A DNA stretch of 64,000 bases from Hyphomicrobiales bacterium (GTDB lineage Bacteria > Pseudomonadota > Alphaproteobacteria > Rhizobiales > Rhizobiaceae): assembly GCA_900468625.1 (NCBI GenBank), contig UBUL01000018.1, positions 62,001 to 126,000 of the forward strand. The letters run 5' to 3'. Of the stretch, positions 53,913 through 63,262 are shown one piece after another. The translations under genes were made by a program, and so were the position numbers. Below the pieces are notes generated by a model. It worked only from the letters and a program-made list of their open reading frames with translations. It had not been told where the DNA came from and did not search any database. The stretch's first letter is position 1, and each line of letters opens with the position of its first letter.

Positions 53913-55424
53913 GTGAACGAACAGGCCTACGATATTTTCGTCATCGGTGGCGGCATCAACGGCTGCGGCATCGCCCGTGACGCCGCGGGACGCGGCTACA
54001 AGGTGGCGCTTGCCGAAATGAACGATTTCGCCTCCGGCACCTCCTCCGGCGCCACCAAGCTCATCCACGGTGGGTTGCGTTATCTCGAACACTACGAATT
54101 CCGCCTCGTGCGCGAATCGCTGATGGAGCGTGAGGTGCTCTGGGCCATGGCGCCGCATATCATCTGGCCGATGCGCTTCGTCCTACCTTATCACAAGGGC
54201 GGCATCCGTCCGGCCTGGCTCATCCGCCTCGGCCTTTTCCTCTACGACCACCTTGGTGGGCGAAAGCTCCTGCCGCCGACGGCGACGCTGGACATGAAGA
54301 AGGATCCGGCCGGCAAGCCCCTGAAGGCCCTCTTCACCAAGGCGTTCGAATATTCCGACGGCTGGGTGGACGACGCCCGCATGGTGGTGCTGAACGCACG
54401 CGATGCGGCCGATCGCGGCGCGGCGGTCATGCCGCGAACGAAGGTGGTCTCGGCCCAGCGCGAAGGCGCCCTCTGGGCCATCGAAACGGAAAACACGATC
54501 AGCGGCGAAAAGCGGCAGTTCCGCTCGCGCATGCTGGTCAATGCCGCAGGTCCCTGGGTCGATCATGTTCTCTCGGAGGCGTGCGGCAAGAACCAGGTGC
54601 ACAATGTCCGGCTCGTTCAGGGCAGCCATATCATCGTGCGCAAGAAGTTCGATGGTCCCCGCGCCTATTTCTTCCAGAATCCGGACAACCGCATCATCTT
54701 CGCCATCCCCTACGAGCAGGATTTCACGCTGATTGGCACCACGGATCGCGACTACAAGGACGATCCGAAGGACGTGAAGATCACCGAGGGCGAAACCACC
54801 TATCTCTGCAACGCCGCCAGCGAATATTTTAGGGAGCCGGTCCGGCCCGAGGATATCGTCTGGACCTATTCTGCCGTGCGCCCGCTTTATGACGACGGCG
54901 CATCGAAGGCGCAGGAAGCCACGCGCGATTACGTGCTGAAGGTCGAAGGCGAAGAAGGCCAGGCGCCGCTGCTCAATGTCTTCGGCGGCAAGCTCACCAC
55001 CTATCGCCGTCTCGGCGAACACGCGCTGGAGAAGATCGGCGAGGCCATCGGCCCTAAGGGCACGCCCTGGACCGCCAAGAGCTCACTGCCCGGCGGTGAC
55101 TTTCCGGTTCGCGGCTATGATGCCGAAGTCTCCAAGCTCAAGTCGCGCTATCCCTTCCTCGCCGACCCGCATGCCCGCCGCCTCATCCGCCGCTACGGCA
55201 CGCGCGCTGCCATGATCCTTGGCGACGCAAAGACGATCGCCGATCTCGGCCGGTGTTTCGGAAGCGATCTCTATGAAGCGGAAGTGCGTTACATGATCGA
55301 ACAGGAATGGGCTTATAGCGCCGCCGATATCCTCTGGCGCCGCTCCAAGAAGGGCCTTTACCTTTCGAAGGAAGAAGCCGCGGCTCTCGACAGCTACATG
55401 GCCGACAGCCACGTCCACGCCTGA
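53913..55424 (+). CDS. glpD: Glycerol-3-phosphate dehydrogenase (respiratory, FAD)
   Basis: Membrane-associated FAD enzyme oxidising glycerol 3-phosphate to DHAP with electrons going to quinone. The 503-residue protein has VIGGGINGCGIARDAAGRGYKVALAE at its N-terminus (GxGxxG), SGATKLIHGGLRYLEHYEFRLV and IGTTDRDY. ATG near GAGGGGCGC at 53913 (GTG start). Follows glpR; no glycerol kinase or transporter genes are present here. Ends 9 bases before the convergent soxR stop. Confidence 0.95.
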   Translation: MNEQAYDIFVIGGGINGCGIARDAAGRGYKVALAEMNDFASGTSSGATKLIHGGLRYLEHYEFRLVRESLMEREVLWAMAPHIIWPMRFVLPYHKGGIRPAWLIRLGLFLYDHLGGRKLLPPTATLDMKKDPAGKPLKALFTKAFEYSDGWVDDARMVVLNARDAADRGAAVMPRTKVVSAQREGALWAIETENTISGEKRQFRSRMLVNAAGPWVDHVLSEACGKNQVHNVRLVQGSHIIVRKKFDGPRAYFFQNPDNRIIFAIPYEQDFTLIGTTDRDYKDDPKDVKITEGETTYLCNAASEYFREPVRPEDIVWTYSAVRPLYDDGASKAQEATRDYVLKVEGEEGQAPLLNVFGGKLTTYRRLGEHALEKIGEAIGPKGTPWTAKSSLPGGDFPVRGYDAEVSKLKSRYPFLADPHARRLIRRYGTRAAMILGDAKTIADLGRCFGSDLYEAEVRYMIEQEWAYSAADILWRRSKKGLYLSKEEAAALDSYMADSHVHA

Positions 55425-55433
55425 GCGTTCAAT

Positions 55434-55898
55434 TCACTCTGCGGGGTCGAGCAGCCGCGGCCCCGCACCCTCTTCGGAGAGCGTATCCCATGGATTGCGC
55501 AAGGGACAGCTATCGAGCGATAGGCAGCCGCAGCCGATGCAGCTGTCCAGCTGATCGCGAAGTCCCTGCAGGCGCTTGATGCGGGCGTCGAGATCATCCT
55601 TCCATAGTTCCGAAAGCGCTTTCCAGTCGGATGCAGTCGGTGTCCGCCCCTGCGGCAGAGATTGGAGGGCCGCCTGAATCTCGGCAAGCGGAATGCCGAC
55701 CCTTTGCGCCACCTTGATGACGGAGACTCGCCGCAGCACCTCGCGGGGATAGCGCCTCTGATTGCCGCGGCTGCGATGGCTCTCGATCAGGCCTTTCGCT
55801 TCATAGAAATGCAGCGCGGACACCGCCACACCACTGCGCGCCGCCACCTCGCCGACCGTCAGCAGCTTTGAGAATTGAGCCGGTTCGATTTTCCCCAT
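55434..55898 (-). CDS. soxR: Redox-sensitive transcriptional activator SoxR
   Basis: MerR-family regulator with a 2Fe-2S cluster, 154 aa. N-terminal [53 protein letters not shown], then the dimerisation helix and the cluster motif C120-x2-C123-x-C125-x5-C131 ([12 protein letters not shown]). It is activated by redox-cycling compounds. Divergent from the flavin reductase gene across a SoxR box. Confidence 0.95.
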   Translation of the reverse strand: MGKIEPAQFSKLLTVGEVAARSGVAVSALHFYEAKGLIESHRSRGNQRRYPREVLRRVSVIKVAQRVGIPLAEIQAALQSLPQGRTPTASDWKALSELWKDDLDARIKRLQGLRDQLDSCIGCGCLSLDSCPLRNPWDTLSEEGAGPRLLDPAE

Positions 55899-55907
55899 GA
55901 TTTCCTA

Positions 55908-55938
55908 TTGACCTCGACTTTACTTGAGGTTTTATAAC
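55908..55938 (+). promoter_or_regulatory. SoxR-controlled promoter with SoxR box
   Basis: TTGACC (55908-55913) and TATAAC (55933-55938) are 19 bases apart, the over-long spacer of MerR-type activation. The 18-bp CCTCGACTTTACTTGAGG (55912-55929) lies between them and matches the SoxR operator pattern. It faces the flavin reductase gene and is shared with the divergent soxR. Confidence 0.8.
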
Positions 55939-55972
55939 TCTGGCTCCGAACCGCGTAAAGCAGGAGCAAGAC

Positions 55973-56548
55973 ATGACAGAAAGAACCCGGCTGGCGATCA
56001 TCTACGGCAGCACGCGCCCGGGCCGGCTGTGCGACCGGGTGGTCAACTGGGTCGCCCGCGAATTGGCGCACTATCCGCTTTTGGACATCGACCTGATCGA
56101 TCCCCTCGAATTCGATCTGCCTTTTGAGCACAATCGCGAGCATCCCGGCGTCGCTGCCCTATCGGAGCGGCTTTCGGCTGCCGATGCCTTCATTATTGTT
56201 ACGCCCGAATACAATCACAGCTTCACCGCCTCGCTGAAATTCGTGCTCGACCTCGTCTATGAGCCCTGGCACGGCAAGCCCGTCGCCTTCGTCTCCTATG
56301 GCGGCATCTCCGGCGGCCTGCGCGCTGTCGAGCAATTGCGGCTCGTCTTTGCCGAGCTGCATACCGTCACCGTGCGCGATACGGTAAGCTTCGCCAATCC
56401 CTGGGGCAGATTTGCCGAGGACGGCACGCTGGAAAATCCGCTCGATGCCAGAAAGTCGCTTGTCCTGATGATCGCGCGGCTGACCTGGTGGAGCAATGCC
56501 TTGAAGCCGGCTCGCACGACACGCCCCTACCGCTCCGTTGCTGCCTGA
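55973..56548 (+). CDS. NADPH-dependent FMN reductase, SoxR target
   Basis: Flavodoxin-fold FMN-binding reductase, 191 aa. IYGSTRPGR is the phosphate-binding loop, TPEYNHSFTASLK the flavin-contact motif and SYGGISGGLRAVEQL the family C-terminal signature. It probably reduces quinones or flavins at NADPH expense. The SoxR-type promoter immediately upstream suggests induction by redox-cycling drugs. AGGAGC lies before the ATG. Confidence 0.9.
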   Translation: MTERTRLAIIYGSTRPGRLCDRVVNWVARELAHYPLLDIDLIDPLEFDLPFEHNREHPGVAALSERLSAADAFIIVTPEYNHSFTASLKFVLDLVYEPWHGKPVAFVSYGGISGGLRAVEQLRLVFAELHTVTVRDTVSFANPWGRFAEDGTLENPLDARKSLVLMIARLTWWSNALKPARTTRPYRSVAA

Positions 56549-56720
56549 TCTCTATCCCAACACCTCAATCCGATCCCCCGTTTCTGGCAGGTGCGGGAGA
56601 TCGGTCCGACGCCCGGACCCAGGCACCACGGGTCCGGGCGTCCTGCCTTCAAGGATCGCGCTTGCCGAAACCGCCGCAATGACCTAACCCAATAGAAGGA
56701 GATCTCGGGCGGATACGGGA

Positions 56721-57932
56721 ATGGAGAACGCGAAGCGGCTGGGAGGAGCGGATTTCATGCGCGCCGTCGCATGTCTGATGGTGCTTGTTCACCATCTCGT
56801 GCTCCGAATGAATTTCTACAAGATCCCGCCGGCCCTGGACATGACCTTCATATTGGCGCGCTTCGGCAATCACGGCGTCTCGGTCTTCTTCGTCCTCAGC
56901 GGCTTCCTTCTGGCGCGTCCCTTCTGGTCAGCATTGGATCGAGCCCAGCCCATCCCTTCTTTGAAGATCTACGCCATGCGCCGCGCGGCTCGCATCCTGC
57001 CGGGCTTCTGGTTTGCCCTGACGGTCGGCTTCCTGATCAGCTTCACAGTCTACGGTTTTGCGTTCGACGCGGAACTGGTCGGCCGCTACGTCTCCGGCTT
57101 CTTCCTGATGAGCCAATGGCATTGGCGCACTTTTTTCCCGGTACAGGGCGATGGGCCTTTATGGTCGATTCCCTTCGAGACGACCTGTTATGTTCTCCTG
57201 CCGATCGGCTTCCTGCTGCTGTTTCATACGAAGCTGAGATCGCGCTCGACACTCATCCGCCGCCTGCTCTGGATCGGCATCATCGCAGCCTCATTGGTCG
57301 GCCATTGGCTTGTCGTGACCTATCTCCCGACGGATAGCGTCGGGCGGGGATGGCAATATGGCTTCCAGGGCGGCGCCAAGGAATGGATGCCACGCTACAA
57401 TCCCATCGGCTTCTTCGCGATATTCGCGATCGGCGCGCTGGCCGCCGGCGTCCAGACCATTCTTCCGCCCCGCCGCTTGGCGATCTACGATATCATCGGA
57501 GCGCTCGCGATCGTCATGGGTGCGTGGCAGCTGCCGCAGTCGATCGGCGGCGCAGCGGAAGGCTATGCCTGGCTCGGTATTCCCTATCAATTTCCGCTGC
57601 TTCCTCTGGCGGTCGCCATCGCACTCTGCACGCTCCCGCAATCGCTGCTGCTCGCGAAACTGCTCGACAATCCCGTGAGCCGTTATGTCGCCACCGTCTC
57701 CTTCGGCGTCTACATCTGGCAGGATATCGTGCTGACCTTGATCCCGCAGCTCTTCCCCTCGTCTTTCGGCGCAGGCTCGGACGACGTGCTGGGCGGCTGG
57801 ATAATTTCAAGTCTCATCGCAACCGCCATCATCTTTGCCATCGGCACGCTGAGCTATGTGCTGCTCGAACGCCCTGTCATTCAGTGGGCTCGGGCACGGG
57901 AGAACATGGTGATACGACCCGTCACCGTGTGA
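56721..57932 (+). CDS. Acyltransferase 3 family membrane protein
   Basis: Multi-span O-acyltransferase of the OafA/NodX type, 403 aa. LGGADFMRAVACLMVLVHHLVLR carries the conserved membrane His, FFVLSGFLLARPFW is the second signature, and RRAARILPGFWFAL follows. About ten hydrophobic helices. Probable acceptor: an exopolysaccharide, LPS or periplasmic glucan; not determinable. It is alone and converges on the next gene. Confidence 0.88.
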   Translation: MENAKRLGGADFMRAVACLMVLVHHLVLRMNFYKIPPALDMTFILARFGNHGVSVFFVLSGFLLARPFWSALDRAQPIPSLKIYAMRRAARILPGFWFALTVGFLISFTVYGFAFDAELVGRYVSGFFLMSQWHWRTFFPVQGDGPLWSIPFETTCYVLLPIGFLLLFHTKLRSRSTLIRRLLWIGIIAASLVGHWLVVTYLPTDSVGRGWQYGFQGGAKEWMPRYNPIGFFAIFAIGALAAGVQTILPPRRLAIYDIIGALAIVMGAWQLPQSIGGAAEGYAWLGIPYQFPLLPLAVAIALCTLPQSLLLAKLLDNPVSRYVATVSFGVYIWQDIVLTLIPQLFPSSFGAGSDDVLGGWIISSLIATAIIFAIGTLSYVLLERPVIQWARARENMVIRPVTV

Positions 57933-57973
57933 CGTGGGACCATCGCATGCGAAGCACGTCAGCGCCGCAAGTT

Positions 57974-57995
57974 CCTTCTCCCCGAGGGGAGAAGG
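57974..57995. repeat. GGGGAGAAGG hairpin between convergent genes
   Basis: CCTTCTCCCC (57974-57983) and GGGGAGAAGG (57986-57995) pair with a 2-base loop. Same element as at 21291-21312. Lies between the acyltransferase and the enolase-superfamily gene, which converge. Confidence 0.6.
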
Positions 57996-58060
57996 AGGGC
58001 ATGGCGATGACCCCGATGTGTGATGGGCAAACAGATATCGCCTCGAATTCCGAAGGTGCC

Positions 58061-59182
58061 TTAAAAGCGCGTCGCTTTCAGCCGCTCCTCATCGAGAACG
58101 ATGCCAAGGCCCGGCGCAACGCCCAGATCCAGCCAGCCGGCTTCATGCTTGAGCGGCGACGCCATCGGATAATCACGGCGGGCTTCGCTCCACTCCGGAT
58201 TGTCATAGGGATATTCGAGCCAGGCGGCGTCGGCAACACCGGCAGTCAGATGCGCATTGGCGAGAACCCCGATGCCGTTCGTCCAGGAATGCGGCGTAAA
58301 CTGCACGCCCGCCTCTCGCGCCTGATAGGCCAGCCGTCGGCAACCGGTGATGCCGCCAACCAGAGCAACATCGGGCTGGATGACATCGAAGGCACGCTCC
58401 TCGATGATATCCCGGAACTCATAGAGCTCGCGCGTCATTTCACCGCCGACGATGCGCACCGACGTTGCCTGCTTCAATTCCTTCATGCCCTTGCGGTCGG
58501 AGCGATGTAGCGGCTCCTCCATCCAGTAGACGCCGAGCCGCTCCAGTTCCTTGGCAACAGCAAGCGCATCCTTGAAGGTCCAGGGCAAAGTCGTATCCCA
58601 GGGCATGCGCCAACCCTGATTGCAGTCGACCATCAGCTCCAGCCGATCGCCGACACGGGTGCGAATCGCTTCCAGTGCCTTGACGTCTTCGCGCCAGCCG
58701 CCACGCCCGCCCGAAGACGAGGAGAAGCGCACCTTCATGGCCGGAAAGCCCTCATCGATATAGCGCTCGGCCTGATCGGCCATGGCAGCCGGCTCCCGCA
58801 GCACGCCGGAAGAGGCATAGAGCCGCACGCGGCTGGCGCGGCCGCCGAGCATCCGCCAGACCGGCTCGCCGGTGATCTTCCCGGAAAGGTCCCACAACGC
58901 CAGGTCCATCGGCCAGCAGCGGCCGTAATGGAAGTTGATGTGCGACAGGACTTCATAATGCCGTTCGACGTGCCGGGGGTCCTGTCCGATGAACAGATCC
59001 TCATGCCCCTCGAAACCCTTCATCAGGTCGCCGGAACCGATACCTTCGCGGCCCTCATCATCCCGGACGCGCACGATGGTCGCGTCGAAATGCTTGCGCG
59101 GGCGGCCATCCCAGCTCGCCTTGAACGCTGGATCGAGCGGCAGGCGATGATGGGTAATATCGATGGAAACGATCTTGCTCAT
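58061..59182 (-). CDS. Enolase-superfamily (mandelate racemase-like) enzyme
   Basis: Member of the mandelate racemase/muconate lactonising enzyme superfamily, 373 aa. Metal ligands are visible as Asp in MVDCNQGW, Glu in WMEEPLHR and Glu in IVGGEMTR. The general-base Lys is in AMKVRFSSS and a His in FTPHSWTNG, so it looks like an MR-type dehydratase/racemase on a sugar acid. The operon also holds an aldehyde and an alcohol dehydrogenase. Substrate not predictable. The start is ATG 59182. Confidence 0.85.
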   Translation of the reverse strand: MSKIVSIDITHHRLPLDPAFKASWDGRPRKHFDATIVRVRDDEGREGIGSGDLMKGFEGHEDLFIGQDPRHVERHYEVLSHINFHYGRCWPMDLALWDLSGKITGEPVWRMLGGRASRVRLYASSGVLREPAAMADQAERYIDEGFPAMKVRFSSSSGGRGGWREDVKALEAIRTRVGDRLELMVDCNQGWRMPWDTTLPWTFKDALAVAKELERLGVYWMEEPLHRSDRKGMKELKQATSVRIVGGEMTRELYEFRDIIEERAFDVIQPDVALVGGITGCRRLAYQAREAGVQFTPHSWTNGIGVLANAHLTAGVADAAWLEYPYDNPEWSEARRDYPMASPLKHEAGWLDLGVAPGLGIVLDEERLKATRF

Positions 59183-59259
59183 TATGGCTCCCCTTTTTCC
59201 TCCGGGCATGGTCCCGATCAGCGTCGCCGCTTTGGACGGGATCACGCAATTCCAATATC

Positions 59260-60759
59260 TCAACCGAACTGCTGCCAGATCGTCTTGTAATCGCAATATT
59301 TGTCGATCGCATGCACCGAACGATCACGGCCGAAGCCGGACTGCTTGAAGCCGCCGAAGGGCGTCGCGAAGTTCGACATGTCATAAGTGTTGATCCAGAC
59401 CGTACCGGCATGGATCTCCTCGGAAAAGCGGTGGGCGCGATCCATGTCCTTGGTGAAGACCGCGCCGGCCAATCCGTAGATCGTGTCGTTGGCGATGTCT
59501 AGCGCTTCCTCCTCCGTATCGAAGGGGATGGCGGCGAGCACCGGTCCGAAGATTTCCTGCCGCGCCAGGCTCATATCATTGGTCATGTCGACGAAGACGC
59601 CCGGCGACACATAATAGCCGCCGGTTTCGCTCAGGACGCGCTCCGCGCCGAAGGCCCGGCGCGCGCCTTCCTTCTCACCGGCCGCGATCATCGCCAGCAC
59701 CTTGTTCATGTGCTCTTCCTCGATCAGGGCGCCGATCTGCGCTGCGGGATCGAGTGGATGCTTGAGCGCGATATCGGAGCGCGTGACCGCCTCGATCTTC
59801 TCGATCAACCTGTCCTGCACCGAGCGCTGCACGATGAGCCGTGTCGAGGCATGGCAGGTCTCGCCGGAATTGTAGAAGCAGCCCCAGGCAGCCGCGACGG
59901 CGGCGGCATCGAGATCGGCATCTTCGAACACGACCAGCGGCGACTTGCCGCCGAGTTCCAGCGCCACGCGCTTGACATTCGATTGCGCCGCATAGCCCAT
60001 GATCAGCTTGCCGACTTCGGTAGAGCCGGTAAAGGCGATCATGTCGACATCCATGTGCAGCGCCAGAGGCTTGCCGGTCTCCTCGCCATAGCCCGTAACA
60101 ACATTGAAGACGCCAGCTGGTAAGCCGGCTTCGATCGCAAGCTCGGCGAGGCGGATCGCCGAAAGCGAGGATTGTTCGGCGGGCTTCAGCACGACGGAAT
60201 TGCCCGCCGCGATCGCCGGACCAAGCTTCCAGGCATCGATGATCATCGGATAATTCCAGGGCGTGATCGCCCCGATGACACCGAGCGGCACCTTGCGGAC
60301 CAAGGCCCGCGCATTCGGACCGGTCGGCGCAATCTCGTCATACATCTTGTCGATCATTTCGCCGTAGAACTGGATGCCGTCGGCGCAAAGGCGCACGTCG
60401 ACGCCAAGCGACGCCATGACCGGCTTGCCGACATCGATCGTCTCGAGCATGGCGAGCTCATCACCATGGGCACGAATGAGATCCGCCCATTTCAGCATGA
60501 TCCTCTTCTTTTCCAGCGGCTCCTTCTTGCGCCAGACACCGCTTTCGAAGGCGGCGCGGGCAGCGGCTACGGCAGCATCGACATCGGCGGCATTGCCGCG
60601 CGCGAGCTCAGCGCCGGGCTTGCCGTCCATCGGCCGAATACGGATGAAGGTCTCGCCCGAAGCGGCGGCGCGATGCGAGCCATCGATGAAGTGACGACCT
60701 TCGGGCTTGAGGCCGGAGAGAACGCTTTCCCAATAGTCGCGCGTGTAATTCTTCGTCAT
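59260..60759 (-). CDS. Aldehyde dehydrogenase
   Basis: NAD(P)-dependent aldehyde dehydrogenase, 499 aa, of the betaine/gamma-aminobutyraldehyde-like group. Catalytic Cys is in NSGETCHASTR, the general-base Glu in VALELGGKSPLVVF, and the cofactor loop is FTGSTEVGK. ATG 60759 gives MTKNYTRDYWESVLSGLKPEGRHF. It is 1 base downstream of the iron alcohol dehydrogenase stop on the same strand, so tightly linked. It probably oxidises the aldehyde made by that enzyme. Confidence 0.9.
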   Translation of the reverse strand: MTKNYTRDYWESVLSGLKPEGRHFIDGSHRAAASGETFIRIRPMDGKPGAELARGNAADVDAAVAAARAAFESGVWRKKEPLEKKRIMLKWADLIRAHGDELAMLETIDVGKPVMASLGVDVRLCADGIQFYGEMIDKMYDEIAPTGPNARALVRKVPLGVIGAITPWNYPMIIDAWKLGPAIAAGNSVVLKPAEQSSLSAIRLAELAIEAGLPAGVFNVVTGYGEETGKPLALHMDVDMIAFTGSTEVGKLIMGYAAQSNVKRVALELGGKSPLVVFEDADLDAAAVAAAWGCFYNSGETCHASTRLIVQRSVQDRLIEKIEAVTRSDIALKHPLDPAAQIGALIEEEHMNKVLAMIAAGEKEGARRAFGAERVLSETGGYYVSPGVFVDMTNDMSLARQEIFGPVLAAIPFDTEEEALDIANDTIYGLAGAVFTKDMDRAHRFSEEIHAGTVWINTYDMSNFATPFGGFKQSGFGRDRSVHAIDKYCDYKTIWQQFG

Positions 60760-60760
60760 C

Positions 60761-61906
60761 TCAAATTCCTTTCGGCAGCGCCATGACGGCGGCGGCAAAA
60801 CGGTCGATATCGCCATCCGTCACGTCGCGGATCGTCGAGCGCCGCATGGGCTGGTTTTCGGTCGCACGCATTTCGCGGGCAAGATCGGCTGCATCATACG
60901 GCTTGAAGGCAGCCGGCAGCGCGCGCACGATGCCGCAGCGATCCATCCAGTCGGAGACAAAAGCGGGCAGCTCGGCGGCGCTCTCGACACCACAGGCTTT
61001 GGCTGCAGCATTGAGATCTGCCGTATCCGCTTCGATGAGCCACGAAAGCGTCGCTTCGAAGCCGAGCGCGGTTGCGAGCCCATGGTGAACGGGACCGAGG
61101 CCGGCCAGCGCATGGCTGATATTGTGGGCGATCGCGGTACCGCAATTGTCGATGGCGATGCCGCCGAAGCACGAGCCGAGCAGCACATCGCCGCGAGCCG
61201 CCATGTTATCGGGCTGCTTGACCGCCGTTTCCAGCGCACCGGTCAGCAGCCGCAGCGCCTGATGCGCATAGAACTGCGCGCCGCGATGGGTGTTGCGGTT
61301 CGTCGCCGCCTCGAAGGCATGGATGAAGGCATCGAGGCCGCACCATGCCGTCAGCGTCGCGGGCAGGGTCTTCGTCAGCGCCGGATCGAGAATGACGAGA
61401 TCCGCCTTCGTCTCAGGTCCCCAGATCCAGAGCTTCTTGCCCTCGGGGCCGGCGAAGATATTCGTCGCCGAAGTTTCCGATCCTGTACCGGCCGTAGTCG
61501 GGATCATGATTTTCTTCAGTGCGTTCTTCGGCAGCGGGTTGGCAGCCAGCGCATAGTGCATCGGGTCTTTACCTGAAGCGATGCAGCAGGCGACGATCTT
61601 GCCGATATCGAGCGCCGAACCGCCGCCGACGCCGATCACCATGTCGGCACCCTTCCCTGCCGCGATTGCCGCATGCAGATGCGCGAGCTTCGGCTCACCG
61701 GCGAAATCGGAGAAGACCTGCGTCTTCACGCCTGCTTCGGCAAGCTCGCCGCTGATCCGGGCGGCGAGGCCCGATTGCGCCAGGAAGGCATCGATCACAA
61801 GCAGGACGGCTCCGACGCCATCGAAAGATTTGACCGCCGCGGGAAGGCCGGAGAGAGACCTCTCACCGAAGCGAATGTCTGGAATGGCGGAAATGGAGAA
61901 GGACAC
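60761..61906 (-). CDS. Iron-containing alcohol dehydrogenase
   Basis: Fe-ADH (group III) enzyme, 381 aa. GVGGGSALDIGK is the NAD(P) loop, and TTAGTGSETSATNIF and the metal ligands in CGLDAFIHAFE and NISHALAGLGPVHHG are all visible. Start is GTG 61906 with AAGGTGA upstream. First gene of the minus-strand operon and divergent from a LysR regulator that probably controls it. Confidence 0.9.
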   Translation of the reverse strand: MSFSISAIPDIRFGERSLSGLPAAVKSFDGVGAVLLVIDAFLAQSGLAARISGELAEAGVKTQVFSDFAGEPKLAHLHAAIAAGKGADMVIGVGGGSALDIGKIVACCIASGKDPMHYALAANPLPKNALKKIMIPTTAGTGSETSATNIFAGPEGKKLWIWGPETKADLVILDPALTKTLPATLTAWCGLDAFIHAFEAATNRNTHRGAQFYAHQALRLLTGALETAVKQPDNMAARGDVLLGSCFGGIAIDNCGTAIAHNISHALAGLGPVHHGLATALGFEATLSWLIEADTADLNAAAKACGVESAAELPAFVSDWMDRCGIVRALPAAFKPYDAADLAREMRATENQPMRRSTIRDVTDGDIDRFAAAVMALPKGI

Positions 61907-61941
61907 GCGGGATCACCTTGGACAAGCGGCTGAAAATGATG

Positions 61942-61961
61942 TCACAATCCTGCATCACAAT
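61942..61961. promoter_or_regulatory. Direct repeats TCACAAT in the divergent promoter region
   Basis: TCACAAT occurs at 61942-61948 and at 61955-61961, 13 bases apart, between the LysR gene and the divergent dehydrogenase operon. This could be a regulator site. No palindrome is evident. Confidence 0.3.
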
Positions 61962-62023
61962 TTCAGATCTTCAAATCCGGGCAATTATCGGGAATATTGA
62001 TGATCTCAGGTCATGGAGAGCCA

Positions 62024-62929
62024 ATGCTGGAAAAAATACCGCTGGAGGCGTTCCGCGTGTTCGATGCGGCCGCGCGCGCCATGAATTTCTCCCGCGCCGG
62101 CCGCGAGCTGAACATCACCCAGGCTGCCGTCAGCCGCCGAATCAAGGGGCTGGAAGATCACCTCGGCGCGACGCTCTTTACGCGGCGCGGCCGGAACCTT
62201 GCACTGACGCCGGATGGCGAGCGGCTGTTCCAGCGCGTGCGCGCCACGCTGGAATATCTGGAAGAAAGCCTCGAACCTTTCCGCACCGGCACGGGCGAGA
62301 TCATCTCGATAGCGGCAAGCGGCTCGATCTCGCATCTCTGGCTCGGCCAGCGGCTGCGGGATTTCGGCAAGGAAAGCCCTGGCATCTCGGTGCGCCTGCT
62401 GACAGCGGACGTGCATTCCGAACTCGCCTCGGAAAACAACGATCTCATCATCATCTATTCCACCGGCGAACATCCGCGCTGGAGCCTGACGCCGCTTTTG
62501 AATGAAGTGCTGGTCCCGGTTGCCTCGCCGGACTATCTGACTGCCCGTGGCCTCGACCCGCAAGCATTGACGGCGGTCGATATCGCCGGGCTCGACCTCA
62601 TCGATTACGAACGCGCCAACGCCCACTGGATCAGCTTCCGCCAATGGTTCGGCCGCATCGGCGATCCCCTGAAAGGCAAGCTGCCGAGACCGCGTCTGTC
62701 ATTCTCGACCTATATCATGGCAGTCGAAGCATCCCTGAGGGGCGAAGGCATAGCACTCGGCAGCCTCGGCCTGATTGAGGAATATCTGCAATCAGGCGCG
62801 CTCGTCACCGTGGGCAACGATCGTGTCGAAAGCGGCTTCGGATATTATCTCGGCGCTCCGCGCTTCCGCGCACTTTCTCCGGAGGCGGCGCAGCTGCACA
62901 GGTTCTTGCTGGAGGGACAACAGGATTGA
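62024..62929 (+). CDS. LysR-family regulator of the divergent alcohol/aldehyde dehydrogenase operon
   Basis: A 301-residue LysR-type regulator of the GcvA-like group. The HTH is LEAFRVFDAAARAMNFSRAGRELNITQAAVSRRIKGLEDHLGATLFTRRGRNLALT. ATG 62024 with GGAGAG upstream is preferred over an earlier in-frame ATG. Placed back-to-back with the Fe-ADH/ALDH/MR operon, so it probably controls that operon in response to the pathway substrate. Confidence 0.9.
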   Translation: MLEKIPLEAFRVFDAAARAMNFSRAGRELNITQAAVSRRIKGLEDHLGATLFTRRGRNLALTPDGERLFQRVRATLEYLEESLEPFRTGTGEIISIAASGSISHLWLGQRLRDFGKESPGISVRLLTADVHSELASENNDLIIIYSTGEHPRWSLTPLLNEVLVPVASPDYLTARGLDPQALTAVDIAGLDLIDYERANAHWISFRQWFGRIGDPLKGKLPRPRLSFSTYIMAVEASLRGEGIALGSLGLIEEYLQSGALVTVGNDRVESGFGYYLGAPRFRALSPEAAQLHRFLLEGQQD

Positions 62930-62989
62930 TGCGGCTTTGGAAGGAATCCGCTTAGCGCGTCAAGCGGCATCGTCTATGAGATCGTAACC

Positions 62990-63124
62990 CCTTCTCCCCT
63001 CAGGGAGAAGGTGCCGACAGGCGGATGAGGGGGGTGCCCGCCAAGAGCGGGAAAATTCACGAATTCAAATCGGTAAGCCCCCTCATCCGACCCTTCGGGC
63101 TACCTTCTCCCCGAGGGGAGAAGG
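62990..63124. repeat. Inverted pair of GGGGAGAAGG repeats before atpC
   Basis: Copy 1 (62990-63036) starts CCTTCTCCCCTCAGGGAGAA and runs to GGATGAGGGG. Copy 2 (63077-63124) is its approximate reverse complement, starting AGCCCCCTCATCCGAC. Each has an internal hairpin and together they can pair. It lies in the convergent gap between the LysR gene and atpC. The rest of 62930-63208 holds nothing else I can name. Confidence 0.65.
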
Positions 63125-63208
63125 AACATGCACGGCCGACTTGCCTTGTGTGCGGCTGCCCCAGCTAGGTCACGATCGGCGGTGTCAGCCAAGGCATGGC
63201 ATCACAAC

Positions 63209-63232
63209 AAAAAAGCGGCCCTAAGGACCGCT
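63209..63232 (-). terminator. Intrinsic terminator of the atp operon
   Basis: On the minus strand AGCGG...CCGCT (63232-63228 and 63218-63214) closes a hairpin and is followed by a run of six T. It lies about 30 bases after the atpC stop. Confidence 0.8.
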
Positions 63233-63262
63233 TTCGTCTCAACCATCACTGCGCTGACCGCA

